This document shows, one piece after another, positions 35,465 to 46,660 of a stretch of DNA of 64,000 nt (positions are counted from its first letter, which is position 1; each line of letters opens with the position of its first letter). The translations under genes were made by a program, and so were the position numbers. Source of the stretch: Elmis aenea (taxonomy: Eukaryota > Arthropoda > Insecta > Coleoptera > Elmidae); contig OX393578.1 in the NCBI GenBank assembly GCA_947652605.1, forward strand, positions 38,073,470 through 38,137,469, read 5' to 3'. Under the pieces are notes generated by a model. It saw only the letters and a list, made by a program, of their open reading frames with translations, ran no database searches and was not told where the DNA came from.

Positions 35465-36840
35465 CTGCAGCATTTATTTTTTTAACTAAATAGTGTAAAA
35501 GATTTTAACCCGAAATAGGTCCCACTTATTATTTCTCGATATTGGTCTTCTTGATCTTCGTTTTCCTTTTCTTTTTTTTCTTACTGTTGTATTTCTTCTC
35601 CTTCATTTTCTTCGCTTCTTTACAATAAAGGTTGAAGTGGTTGTTTCGCCTTTTTGATTCATCATAACTGTTCCCATCTTTCATGGGTTTTCCCCTTCTC
35701 CTCTCTTTTTTCTAAAACTGTCATTTTGGGTAAACTTTATTATTTTGTTCCGATTATGGTTGTTTTGTTTATATTTATCCGAGTATTCTCCTATTTTCTC
35801 TCACAGATCGTAAAATTCTAACACTTCTTTTGTATCTGACCAATGTCTATTTTGACACATCCTTTGATTGTTTTTAAAAAACCTGTAACTTATTTATGCA
35901 TCTACTTCTTTGTTAACATAAATATGCCATTATAGAACAAGGGTAGTCAGAATTAAAAAAAGTTTTAAACATAAAACGGCTTCTAGATATTGGTTGCCGT
36001 TTGCCAATGAAGGATTACATATCCAATTAACTTTCGATGCATTTGATTAACACTTGTTAATCTACCATTAAGCTTATGGGAGTATGGAGTATGAAGTATT
36101 GAGTGGAGGTGCATAAACGCATATTTCACTATAAAAAAAAAAGTTTTATAATATCGGACCGAAAAGGCAGACACGCTATCTATCACTGATTCAGCGCATA
36201 AATTTTGCACAAACAAACAGCTAGTAATATTGGGTCAAAAAATTGAAGGTGTTTTCAAGATGCTTAAAAATTACTCCTTATGTTTAATGGAAATGACCTA
36301 ATTAACAAATGATGCGCTTGCATGATTTAAGCTGTTGTTTATTTTTAATTATTTAATTAAATAACGTACGCATAGCGTTTTCTTACGTTCTGAGAACAGT
36401 ACAAGAAGCTTTCTAAGACCAGTTTAGACTAAGAGGAAAATTTCGTTAAGCATTATTTAATAATATCACTAAGCTTACGGTGCTTGAGAAGTCAATAGTA
36501 AAGTCATTTTAGTGTGATTGGGACTTCGATTTTGATTATTTTGATGTTCAATGTGCAACATTCAATTTTGATAATAGATAGTTTTCCTCTATCTTGTCCA
36601 ATAAGGAAGATATATTGTACGGTTTCCCACGTCTGATCGACCGATATACCAGTAGAAAGCGGATATTTCGTTTCCCACGATTTTCTTAGGAATCAAACTA
36701 CGTGGTAGTGGCTTCTTTCGACATCGTGTTTTTATTCCTTTTTCACGACTATTCACTCAAAGCGTATGAAATCTTTCAAACTAAAACTTTACAACAAAAA
36801 ATGTAAAAGATAAAAAAGTATTTTATATTGAAAATTCCCT
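35465..36840. other. A+T-rich sequence, nothing recognised
   Basis: About 1.4 kb, pyrimidine-rich near 35550-35720. No gene or repeat supported. Confidence 0.45.
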
Positions 36841-36841
36841 T

Positions 36842-37110
36842 CACCTGTCAAATTTGCGTTTTCAACCAATCACTAATCTTAAATCTTTTAGAGACTACCA
36901 ATAGGAGCAATATTACACGGTAATAATTTTACATTCCTCTACCAGGAGTTGATCCTCCTGTCAAATTTGCGTTTTCGACCAATAACTAACTCAGATTTCC
37001 TTTAAACGGCCAATAAACATAATCATACACTGATAATTTACTTTTCGCAATTAACAGATTTTCATGCGTTTATTGGTCGTTTCTAAGAAATCTGAGTTTT
37101 GTTGGTGGAA
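36842..37110. repeat. Direct and inverted short repeats around GTCAAATTTGCGTTTTC
   Basis: CTGTCAAATTTGCGTTTTC occurs at about 36845 and again at about 36958, each followed by ACCAAT(A/C)ACTAA. A segment with GGCCAATAAACATAATCATA at about 37009 is mirrored by CATGCGTTTATTGGTC at about 37063, next to AGAAATCTGAG, the complement of CTCAGATTTCC. This looks like a decayed MITE or composite, edges unclear. Confidence 0.5.
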
Positions 37111-37461
37111 AATATAAATTTGGAGAGGGAATAAGGTATTTTGGTCTTGATAATTTTTTGACAGATGTCAGCGACCAATAACGTTACTTTAATATAGATT
37201 AAACCGTAGTGATTAAACCACACCCCTGACACACCACTCTGACAGTACTTGTAAAATTTGACATAACAGATTATGTATGTACCTAAATACTATTTGGTTC
37301 ATTAATTTTTATTAAAATATAATTCTTGAATTAAAAATTAGTTATAAATGATCTATTAATAATAACAATCGCAGTAAGTAGCAGGTATACTTTAATTTAT
37401 CTAAATTAAACAACATTTTAATTTGACAGATAGGTTAGGTGAAGGAAATTTTCTGACAAAA

Positions 37462-37614
37462 TATAACTCGTGCATTACAAATAATCTATAATTTTTGACA
37501 AATCTTCACTCATGCAAGTTGAAGCAGAAAAAATCACTCGTGATTTTTTCAGCTCAACTTGCATTCGGGCATATTTACCAAAAATTATCAATAATTTTCA
37601 ATGCACTTGTTATA
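37462..37614. repeat. 153-bp palindromic element
   Basis: The outer arms TATAACTCGTGCATT and AATGCACTTGTTATA pair, the middle parts AATCTATAATTTTTGACAAA and TTTACCAAAAATTATCAATA pair imperfectly, and the core GCAAGTTGAAGCAGAAAAAA pairs with TTTTTTCAGCTCAACTTGC across a loop of 3-4 bases. Long near-perfect pairing to the tip suggests a small MITE; no target duplication is obvious. Confidence 0.65.
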
Positions 37615-37999
37615 TAACTACTGATAAAATTTATTTCTTCGTTCACATCACCAGCGGATTGTTTATTTAAAACAAAGTCCTTATTAAACTATACCATTTT
37701 TTTAAGTTTCGCTCATTTTACATCTTTCCTCGTCTATAAGATACCCATGAATACATAATCTATTTTAACACATAAGATATTAAAATACTGAACCCTTAAA
37801 TTAAAACAATGCACAATGAGTTGATCAATTTAGAAATTAAACCTTCCGTAGGCGCGTAAATTTCGACAAGTGCTCAGCAGATACTTTAATAAGTAACTTT
37901 TTCGAAATTACGATCTACAGTTATCGAACTAACTTGTGGTCGGTACAAGCAGTACATGAACGAAGGCAAGAACTAGCGCTGGAATTTTTACACGCATGC

Positions 38000-38756
38000 G
38001 CTGTTCACAACTAACATGACCTTTGGTAGCTATTCATCGCTGTCCAAATCCCATGTTAATACTGCTTTCTTAAGATGTTTACACTCGCGATGCTTAAATT
38101 TCTATGATACAAATGTCATTTACAGTTGGATATGTTGTTAAAGCGTCCCAGCAGCGGTTAATATATTTATTAGTACATGAATTAGTCGAAAACCAACTAC
38201 AGGAACAAAATAGTTGTGTAACTTAATATACAAACTCCTTTCACAAACATATTTTTTTTCTTACTGTCTCCCAGTTCAAGAACTGTTAATAGATCTCAAT
38301 GAAATTTGCCCACAAAGAAGTGACCTGGTACTTTTTTTATTCGGTTAATTTTAAAGTTATTTCTTTGCTGCCATATCCAATCATACACGAAAAATGCCCA
38401 AAGATACAAATAATTCAATACGCTGCAAGCACCATGTGTGTAATTTAATTTAATTTTTTTAATTTTATGGTTTGTACCGCGATAACTATATTTTTTTGTG
38501 AGTACAGCGGAATCCCGAACATCAAACAATCCGTTTCAAGTTATTCGACTTTCGAGTTAAATTTTTCCATAAGAAAAATTATAAATTGAAGTAATTCGTT
38601 TCAGACAGCCTCTGCTAGCTATGCATCGCCCTCTCAACCCTATGTAGTACTGGTTTCTTAAGATGTTGACGCTTACGTTGTGCAAATTTCTTTGAACCCA
38701 ATAGACACAAATATGTCATTTACAGTCAAGGATGTCGTTAAAGCGTTCCAGCAGCG
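38000..38756. repeat. Diverged tandem duplication of a roughly 170-bp segment
   Basis: The segment at about 38010-38180 and the one at about 38605-38756 (continuing after the insertion at 39645) share TTTCTTAAGATGTTKACNCT, ATGTCATTTACAGT, GTTAAAGCGT-CCAGCAGCGG and TAATATATTTATTAGT. The second copy is interrupted by the foldback at 38757-39642. The first copy therefore shows what the empty site looked like. About 440 bp between the copies has no recognised content. Confidence 0.75.
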
Positions 38757-39642
38757 GTACGCGACAACTGGACGACGTTCAACTGGGCGACGGTCAACTG
38801 GGCGACGCGACGGTCTAATGGGCGACGGTCAACTGGGCGATGTTCAACTGAGCGACGGTCAACTGAGCGACGGTCAACTGGGCGTCAGGAACTTTAACAT
38901 TTTTGCACGTTCATTTACGATTTTACGGATTGTTTTATTATATATTGATAAAATAAAATTACATAATTTTGTAGAACTATATATATATATAACATTAAAA
39001 TTAGTAGAATCACTTAAGAAATATATGTTCAAAAACAGTGGTCCGAAAATAATTTAAAAATGAAAAGGTAATCTAGCTGTTATATAACGCCATATTCCCA
39101 TGTTTAAACATAAATTTCAAACACCCTTTATATTTTATCTGATGTGATCAGTTACAAAATAATATTAATAAATGAAATCATTTATTTGATCTATTATTTT
39201 GTCTCTCAGCTAATAGACTATTTACAAGGTATTGCTTATGACATGAATTATAATTCAAAAATAATTATGTTCTTTTGAATGCTATGTACTTTTTTGTTTT
39301 AATGTAAATATGTTTGTTCATTACAAAATAATATTGATAAATGAGTGAACAAAACTGCATATTTCTCTTTATTTTAATGATGTGCAATCATACCATTTTA
39401 TTTTCAAATTATTTTCGGACCACTTTCTTAAGTGATTCTACAAATTTTGATGTATGATATATGTGTAGTTCTACAAAATTAAGTAAGTATATTTTACCAA
39501 TAATAGCGAAAACAATCCGTAAAATCGTGTGCTTACATGAGCGTGCAAAAATGTTTAAGTTTCTGTCGCCCAGTTGACCGTCACCCAGTCGCCGTCGCCC
39601 AGTCGCCGTCGCCCAATCGCCGTCGCCCAGTTGACCGTGTCT
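38757..39642. mobile_element. Foldback element with 15-bp tandem repeats in its arms
   Basis: Each terminus has tandem units of GGTCAACTGGGCGAC: about eight at 38765-38885, and the complementary GTCGCCCAGTTGACC or GTCGCCCAGTCGCC units at 39565-39635. Inside these, about 180 bp of each arm pairs, including GTGATTCTACAAATTTT-like sequence and TTATTTTCGGACCAC. The direct repeat TTCCAGCAGCG flanks the element (38746-38756 and 39644-39654), implying a 9-11 bp duplication. Short tandem repeats in the arms and a duplication of about 9 bp recall classical foldback (FB/Mutator-like) elements. No transposase seen. Confidence 0.82.
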
Positions 39643-39654
39643 GTTCCAGCAGCG

Positions 39655-40116
39655 ACTAATATATTTATTAGTCCATAGTTGACGCATGTGCATAAACCAA
39701 TTCATGTATGTCCGTGAACGAGTAAATTTTGGTCGGGTGGAACAAACCTTTTATGTAGTGGCTTTACATTATATTCTACCTATATAAGAAGAGGATGAGT
39801 AGACAGTACAAAGGAGTACAAAGCAGCACATGTACTGAAGTTGCTGCTGATTGTTCTGTGCAGGTGTCTAACGTCTAACTATATCCGGAATCACAGGACA
39901 TTGTTTCTCACTGTTCTTGTAGGTCAAAGCTTTGCTTTGTTAAATTATCCGCGTCTTTGTTATTAAATACACTTTATTGGATGATAACAGTAAGTGACCC
40001 TTTTATAAATACTTGCAAAATCGCTTCCTTTAAGATATGCGTGCTCGTAAAATGTATTGGTTTTTGTAAGAATAGATTTTGAAAAGCAATTGCAAGTTTT
40101 TGCTAACAGCCTCTAA
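39655..40116. other. Unassigned sequence
   Basis: About 460 bp; the first 40 bp continue the duplicated flank of the foldback insertion. Nothing else recognised. Confidence 0.4.
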
Positions 40117-40337
40117 AATATTTTTGTACTATCAAGTATAACCGAGTTATTAACGATTTAAAAATATGTCCATTTTAATTTTTGTTTATTATGAAGTGTG
40201 CCATGAAACTTTTTAAAAACATTAAAGCATCACTGAGTAGGTCTCAGAAACGGATACAATTTGTTTAATTTAAACTTCTTTGTAGCTCTTACCGTTTACG
40301 AGATTCCTACAGTGGCCCTTCTATGTGGACCACCCTG
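40117..40337. mobile_element. Right half of a CAGGGTGGTCC foldback
   Basis: About 220 bp closely similar to the right half of the element at 4220-4577, including ACCGAGTTATTAACGATTT, AACATTAAAGCATCACTGA and the terminal TGGACCACCCTG followed by TA. The left arm is lost. Confidence 0.75.
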
Positions 40338-40418
40338 TATATTAATAATAACTAAAAATGCGTTCTCTTAAATTGGGAATTTATAAACTCATCTATTATT
40401 TGATAATTTTTTAAATTA

Positions 40419-41699
40419 CGAGGGTCATTCAAATATAAACGAGAATTTTGGTCTGGCGGCTTTGAAAAGGCAATAACCGGCTCAGGTACCTCCAGAAAAT
40501 ATTGGTGGGGATTTGAGGAGTGGGGAACCCCAGCAGAGTCATCCCAGACACTTTTGGCTAGTAGTGGCAAAGATGAGCGAGAAGGAAGTGCACCCGTCTG
40601 TTGCGCAGCGAATAATTATCGTTTTTGACGCGGGAGGGGGTCCGCCCTGCTGAAATTTTGCAAAGATTGGGACAACAATTCGGTGAAGCTACCCTTTCAC
40701 AGCCACGAGTGTTTTTTTTTGGCACAAAACGTTTTTTGAAGGGCGAGAGAGAGTCGAAAATGAACCCCACGATCGTCGGCCTAGGACGAGCTTGACTGAT
40801 GAACACATTCAAGCTGTTCGTGAAATGCTGGAGAACAACCGTCGCCTCACAGTTGCTGAAATCGCTTATGAAGTTAAGATCAGCATTGGGAGTATCCATT
40901 CCATAATCCAAAATGAGCTTGGTTTGACAAAAGTGTCGGCTCGTTGGGTGCCACGCCTTTTATCGGAGGAACAAAGAAACGTTCGGCTTGACACCTGCCA
41001 ACGGCTTTTCGAACGATATCAGACTGAGGGGGACGCGTTTCTTGATCGTATAGTGACCTGTGATGAGACTTGGGTCCATCACTACACACCCGAAAGCAAA
41101 CAAGCAAGTATGGAATGGAGAAAAAAAGAGAGGCAGCTCCAGTTAAGGCAAAAAGAAAGTTGTCTGCGGGGAAAGTTCTCGCCACTGTTTTTTGGGACTC
41201 CTTTTGCTGGATTTTCTTCATGAACAGAGAACAATTAATGCTGCTTACTACTGCACACTTCTTGGTAAAGTTAAGGCCGCTTATCGGAAGAAAAGACACC
41301 GACAGCTCATCAGGAACGTCATTTTGCTTCACGACAATGCCCGGCTTCATACGGCAAAACAAACACGCCAGAAATTGGAGGAAATTTCCTGGAAAACTCT
41401 AGAACACCCACCGTACAGCCCGGATCTGTCGCAATGCGATTATCACATTTGGACCATTAAAAGAGGCTTTGGGAGGGAAGCGTTTCGCTGATAATGCAGG
41501 TGTAGAGGAGTTCGTGCTCAACTGGTTAACAACCCGTCCTCCTTCTTTTTTCAGTAACGGAATCAAAAATCTTCCAATTCGATGGAAAAAATGTGTTACT
41601 AAAGTTACTGTAGAAAAATAAGATATTTTTTATAATTTTTTTTTGTTGTGTTAATAAAGTGATAAAAATAAATTCTCGTTTATATTTGAATGACCCTCG
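40419..41699 (+). mobile_element. Full-length mariner element with inactive transposase
   Basis: The inverted ends CGAGGGTCATTCAAATATAA and its complement (about 28-30 bp) are flanked by TA (40417-40418 and 41700-41701). At 1281 bp it has the standard mariner length. The plus strand carries one transposase reading, broken by several frameshifts. Ends and protein both indicate mariner of the DD34D type. Confidence 0.95.
40573..41621 (+). pseudogene. mariner (DD34D) transposase, frameshifted
   Basis: The reading starts at 40573 with MSEKEVHPSVAQRIIIVF and meets a stop about 25 codons in. From 40792 the next segment has the DNA-binding helix-turn-helix (LTVAEIAYEVKISIGSIH), the WVPRLL linker motif and VTCDETW with the first catalytic Asp. 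A frameshift near 41110 leads to APVKAKRKLSAGKVLATVFW, another near 41190 to LLLDFLHEQRTINAAYY, then ILLHDNARLHTA (second Asp) and HPPYSPDLSQCDYH (third Asp). A further frameshift follows near 41460, and the reading ends at 41619-41621. All three catalytic aspartates are still encoded, but at least four frame breaks prevent a product. Confidence 0.93.
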
Positions 41700-41701
41700 T
41701 A

Positions 41702-42736
41702 TTATATCACTTTTAACACTTGCAGCAATTATGTAAGTTACTTTAATCTGTATTTTTAAATCAAGCTGGAAAATATTTTCACTATTTTGTTGTGTACTGA
41801 AATAAAATTACCTACTGAGTTTTTTAACAGAGTGATGAAATTTCAGTTGCAATGTTAGTTGCGATTCCTGGTGAGAACGGTCATGATAACATGTCAGTGT
41901 TTCTGTTGTGTGGATCTGGCATAAAAGCAATCAAAATGTGAAATATTTGCAGCAGCTAAACTGAAAATAATCCTTAAATTGAATTTGGAATCACCCTATG
42001 TCTCTGCTTTGAACTTTTAATTTCTTTAAAATGAGTCCGAATCCCCGATAACACTTGGCAGGAAAATTAAAGTTGTAATTTCGTATTCCTGGAGAGCGCT
42101 TGCCACGTTTTGATTGAAAAAGAAATTTAATCTTCCGTTACTGCTAGCTGTTTTTACCGGTAACCACAGTAGAACTCGTTTATTTTCTTGTTTGCCGACT
42201 GGGATTAGCTCTGCTGTATTTATCCAGGTACGGCTCAGACAAATGGGAATCCTAAGTCGTTTTAAAAGTCAACAATAAATAATTTCCGGGTCGCTACTGC
42301 GGAACTGGAACAGCGTCCCGCAGCGACATGCATCTGTCTTTATATTTCAATGGCATTTCTAGTACTGCCATCTGCCGAGCTGTTCGAAAGCTACTTTATC
42401 TCTTGAAAGCTCGCGTCCTTGTATCCACTTTAATTGCTTTGTAAAATGCTAATAACTTTTCCCTGTTACCGGGCCACTTCGGATATTCATTTTAGACGCT
42501 ATATATTTGTCTCGTGTAAAACAAACGCAATTTTTACGGAAACTCTTAATACCGATTAAGACACTGAAAAATGCCATCGCTTATTCAAGTGTTTCTTGTT
42601 ACCTCCTCGGAGAATAAATTAATGGTAAATAAATTGTAAGCCGGCCTGAAGTTTGCTTATTGTCATTTATTTCAAGAGTATCTTTTGCGATATTTTAATA
42701 AGCTTTGCTTGTTTTTTCGACATTAAATATCTTTAT
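41702..42736. other. Unassigned sequence with a balanced-composition stretch
   Basis: No repeat or gene recognised. The part at about 42160-42480 is clearly less A+T-rich than its surroundings and has no long open frame; it could be host non-coding DNA under constraint, unproven. Confidence 0.4.
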
Positions 42737-43027
42737 TTTTTTTTTGTGCGATCGTACTAGAAACAGCTGTTTGACGGACGCGTTAGCAACCATAAAGTAC
42801 TGCATTACCGGCCCTATCCTTAGCAACGGCCGTAAAAGTTACTTTTCAGGCCGTTACCCTTAACAACGGCCGAAAAAGTAACTTTTACGGCCGTTGCTAA
42901 GGATAGGGCCGGTAATGCAGTACATACGCCGTCATCTGTCAGTGACAGAATGTCACGTAGTTTCTAACCTATAATTTTGAAAATTACTAAAAATTTAAAT
43001 TGTTTTTAATTCGATCGCACAAAAAAT
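42737..43027. mobile_element. GC-rich hairpin MITE
   Basis: TTTTTTTGTGCGATCG at the left edge mirrors CGATCGCACAAAAAA at the right. Inside, at 42798-42922, arms of about 60 bp pair almost perfectly: GTACTGCATTACCGGCCCTA and AGCAACGGCCGTAAAAGTTA against their complements, with a small centre. Related GGCCGAAAAAGT motifs and the hairpin TTTGCTGGC/GCCAGCAAA continue at 43040-43140, possibly a second decayed element. Non-coding. Confidence 0.75.
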
Positions 43028-43139
43028 TTAATATGCACCTCGGCCAAAACGTACTTTTTCGTCCTTGCCTATTTGCTGGCCTCGACTACGTCTCGGCCAG
43101 CAAACCAGACACGGCCGAAAAAGTTACACTTTTTGGCCT

Positions 43140-43711
43140 TGATACATAAATAACTATTACAACGACTTGCGTTTGTGTACTGCGGAAAAATTGAGCTTTG
43201 GTTTATTTTTCTTTCCAAACCGGGTTTAACGAGTATTTGTATTGGTCCTAGTAATGTTTTTAATTGTTCACATATATCCCAAATAATTTCTAACATTTTA
43301 AAAATAATTTGTGTCTTACAGTTTTAAAGTAATTTTCACATACAACATGTTCAAGTATCTTACAGCATGATATATTAAAATTGGTGATAATTTGTGTAGT
43401 TGATGCAAGGCAGTAATAGTTTTTGTATGCAATTTCTTTGCTCACTCAATGTTTTTTCAATTAACGTCTCGGTGTTTAGAAATTCCAAAACCGCCGACGT
43501 TAAGTAATGTAAGAGTCATATAAAAATTAGTAGCTACGGTACGGATAAGGAATTTGTAAGAACTTCTTTAATAAGAGTTTAAAAAAAAAAAGAGTTGTTA
43601 TTGTGTAAGCAATTATTAGTGGTAAGTTCGACAAGCAAAAAAGAACAATGTGTTGTTAATTTTACCACGCAAAACTAGCTTTTATTAAATTAAAAATCTT
43701 TGATGTTGATG
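43140..43711. other. A+T-rich sequence, nothing recognised
   Basis: No supportable feature in about 570 bp. Confidence 0.45.
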
Positions 43712-43713
43712 TA

Positions 43714-44613
43714 CAGGGTGTCCCAGATTACATTTCCAGCATGGAGATCTCGCTTATTGTGAGAGAAACAAGTTTGTTTAACTTAGATGAATTATGAGAT
43801 AAGCCGCAATCAATTTTTAAAAGTACAAAATTCCTCGTACTTCAGATGTTACAGCAAAAAATAGGAAAATATCGAATTTCATTTTTCTCTCATATAACTT
43901 TTTGTCTTAATCATTAAATTAATTTCATTTCTACCTTCTGAAGGTACTTTTTTATGTAGAATGTAACTATTATCATAGATTTTTTATCACTCTTCATTTT
44001 TTCTTATGGGCCGTCAAGTTGGCTTTGGAATAGTTGAATGTGCTTTTTCTCCTCTTTCTAACAATACATCTTTTGTTGTATCTGTTTAAATAAATAACGC
44101 TGAAAATCAAGAATAACCGTATTTTACTAATATTATTCTAAGGTAGCCATGAAACATGATAACTAACTTAGAATAATATTGGTAAAATTTGTTTGATTTT
44201 TATTTTCCGGGTTATTTATTTAAACAGATATGACAAGTGATATATCATTAAAGAAAGAAGAAACAAGCATTTTCAACTATTGCAAAGCCAACTAGCCTGT
44301 TTAACATGTTTTATAGCTAACTTAGAAAAATATCGGTAAAATACGGTTTTTCTTGATTTTCCAAGTTATTTATAAAAACAGAAATGACAAAAGGTCATAA
44401 GGTACAAATTAAATTGATTTAATGATTGGGTCAAAAAAATTATGAGAGAAAAAAATTTACAATTTCATATTTTTTGCTATAACCACAGAAGCACGAGGAA
44501 TTTTGTACTTTTAAAAATTGATTGTGGCTCCTCTCATACTAAGGAATAATTCATCCAATTTAAACAAAACCTGTATCTTCTATAATGCTGGAAATGTAAT
44601 CTGGGACACCCTG
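43714..44613. mobile_element. TA-flanked foldback (CAGGGTGTCCCAGATT ends)
   Basis: CAGGGTGTCCCAGATTACAT at the left is mirrored by the right end finishing ATGTAATCTGGGACACCCTG; TA flanks both sides. The arms pair for roughly 400 bp with some rearranged inner segments near 44150-44350. No coding remnant. A scrap of the left arm lies at 52908-53060. Confidence 0.88.
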
Positions 44614-45385
44614 TATAAGAAAATATTGTTCCCCACAGTTTCTTTACCCCACCAGAATTAATGTTCATATAAAAAAGACGGTATAGGTACACCTAACAAC
44701 TATCACACCAACAAATAGTTATAGTATAGTCTAATAATTTTAAAATTTTGATCTACATTTTTTTATCTATTTTTCTCTCTGCTTAAAACTATTATTTTTG
44801 GCAAATTGTAATTAGTTTAAACCTTAAAAATCACTGATATTCAGGCAGCGATAAAAAACGATTGAAAACCATCTCCACAAATATACGCAAGAAGCTCGAG
44901 TTTCTTAACTAGCCTGATTTGAAGGGAGCACTTCACACTGCTTGGATTTGTTTTGAAGTACTGCATTTGAGTGTCATAAAAGTTGACCAAGTAGAACTTG
45001 ATTCAAGGTGAAGACTTTCCATATTTCTTTTTTTGTATACAGGGTGCCCATTTTTCTAACCTGTTGTATGGGTTACTCCGTTAATATTAGAGTATCAGAA
45101 ACGTTTAAATTAGCAAATTTGTGCAGAATTTAAAGGGAAATCTGATGCCATTTTCAAATTTGATCTACGTCATCAACTTTTTGAAATGTTTTGAAAAAAC
45201 TGAAAAAGGTCGATTTTTTCAAACATGAATAATTCCGTAACCATATGAGCTACAACAAAAATAAAAATTGGCTTTTATAGATGTTTTTACGTAGATTTTA
45301 AATATGAACGAAATTTTCATAGCACTCTCGATTTTTGAGTTATAGCACAAACTTGCATTTTTTTAAATGGGAAGTCATAGTTGGC

Positions 45386-46123
45386 CAAGAATTATACAAT
45401 ACAAGATTACGCCATGCGCATGCCGACCATTTTGAAATGACGTAGAGTGTGATGTAGCCTGCAAAGTAAACAACACAAAACTATTGTGATTTGATGTGTT
45501 AAGGTGAATGACAAGTGAATGTGATTAAATAAAAAGTGTTTCAGCCACTAATAAAAGTATTTGGAGTCATATAAACAATTTGAAAGAACTATTAGTAATT
45601 AAAACATAAAGAAAAATGAGATGTGCTGTATTTAATTGTTCAAACAATAATGACTACAAAAACAATGGTATCAGATTCCATAGTTTTCCGAAAGACCCTG
45701 CGTTATTGAAAACATGGATTCATTTTTGTAAACGCAAAGACAAATTTAATCATGTTACATCGCGAATTTGTTTTCTTCATTTTAATCCAGACGATGTACA
45801 AAGGAATCTGCAATTTGAAATGGGTAAGATATTACTTATTTTGCGTGAAAATAAATACACACGAAGTATTTATGTAATATATGTATTTTCGAATTCGATT
45901 ATTAAATCAACAACTAATAGAAAATGCAAAATCAAAGAAAAGAAAACTCAATAAAATTATAAATTAAACAAAAAACTTTTATTTTATTTATAAAATGCAT
46001 TTTATATCGCCAGAATACTGAAATATTTGTATCATTCGCATATTTGCTCATGCGTGACGTACATGCGCAGTAAAAACGAGTTTGAAACTCGGGAAGGCGT
46101 AATCTTGTATTCTATAATTCTTG
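45386..46123 (+). mobile_element. P-element-like non-autonomous element carrying a THAP exon
   Basis: Inverted ends CAAGAATTATACAATACAAG (28 bp, one mismatch) are flanked by the direct repeat ATAGTTGGC (45377-45385 and 46124-46132). One copy of this sequence is expected at the uninserted site, as shown by the mirror arm of the host foldback. An inner pair ATGCGCATG-like and CATGCGCA motif lies beyond the ends. The only coding part is a THAP-domain exon with a splice donor. THAP N-terminus, CA ends and an 8-bp-class duplication fit the P superfamily; the 9-bp repeat could include one chance base. Kolobok is unlikely because its target is TTAA. Confidence 0.72.
45616..45823 (+). CDS. THAP zinc-finger exon (P-like transposase first exon)
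   Basis: From the ATG at 45616 the first 69 residues form a THAP domain. The C2CH zinc ligands are Cys3, Cys8, Cys52 and His55 (C-x4-C-x43-C-x2-H). Supporting residues are HSFPKD (22-27), Trp34 and ICFLHF (51-56). THAP domains bind DNA and begin P-element transposases as well as some host proteins. The reading meets G|GTAAGAT at 45823/45824, an excellent splice donor, so this is a 5' exon with phase 1; open translation beyond (to 45954) is probably intron. No downstream catalytic exon exists before the element ends, so any product would be a DNA-binding fragment. The C-terminal AVPTIF-type box is not visible. Confidence 0.75.
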
Positions 46124-46471
46124 ATAGTTGGCTGTGGTCTTATTAAAAAGGTTATTTTTTTCTCGTTTCAATGATATAAGGTTTGTTATGCTTTACTCTT
46201 GTAGTTTTTCTTTAAATAAGCAAAAATCATTTTACATGTTCACTGCCTACTAATAGATGGGAGTTATCCCGTGTTGATGTTCTTTTTTTTTTCGATGTGA
46301 TATTTAAGAGTTTTCTCTTATCGTTAGTGTAGCAGTTATTAGCCAATTACAAATTTTAAAAACAAAACCTCAAAGTTTGTCAAATAAAATTTATTGTTTG
46401 TTATACGTATCTCTCTCGTTTCGATCAAAATTTTTGTTTGAGTTTATTTTAAATTTCAAAAACAATGTTTT

Positions 46472-46660
46472 CTAATGAAGAAATATTATCAGGCTTTTTG
46501 GTATACACCTTATCTTTAAGCGTACCCCACAAAAAAAAAAATCAAGTGGTGTTAAATCCGGTGATTTTGCCGGCCATCTCACAGGGTCATTATTGCCAAT
46601 ACATCTAGGAAAACGATTAGATAGATAATCAGACACAGTTTTTAATAACACCACAGCCAA
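46472..46660 (-). pseudogene. DDE transposase fragment with the third catalytic Asp
   Basis: The minus-strand frame gives VSDYLSNRFPRCIGNNDPVR, then WPAKSPDLTPLDFFFCG. W-P-x-x-SPDLTPLDFF is the region around the third catalytic aspartate in IS630/Tc1/mariner-class transposases of insects. The preceding second Asp block is absent, and the sequence after FFCG is frame-disturbed. It occupies the loop of the foldback at 45040-47002, indicating that this foldback also descends from that class. Confidence 0.75.

Noticed and set aside
38680..39705. Frames with repeated STGRRSTGRR-like and GDGDWATATGRR-like peptides
   Set aside because: They translate the 15-bp tandem units in the foldback arms; mirrored on the other strand and not a protein repeat gene.
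42755..43030. Structured non-coding RNA or microRNA precursor
   Set aside because: The hairpin is bounded by inverted ends typical of a MITE; no independent sign of a functional RNA.
45386..46123. Kolobok origin for the THAP-bearing element, or a captured host THAP gene
   Set aside because: Kolobok duplicates TTAA, which is not seen here. Capture of a host exon is possible, but own inverted ends and a 9-bp flanking repeat fit a P-type element better.
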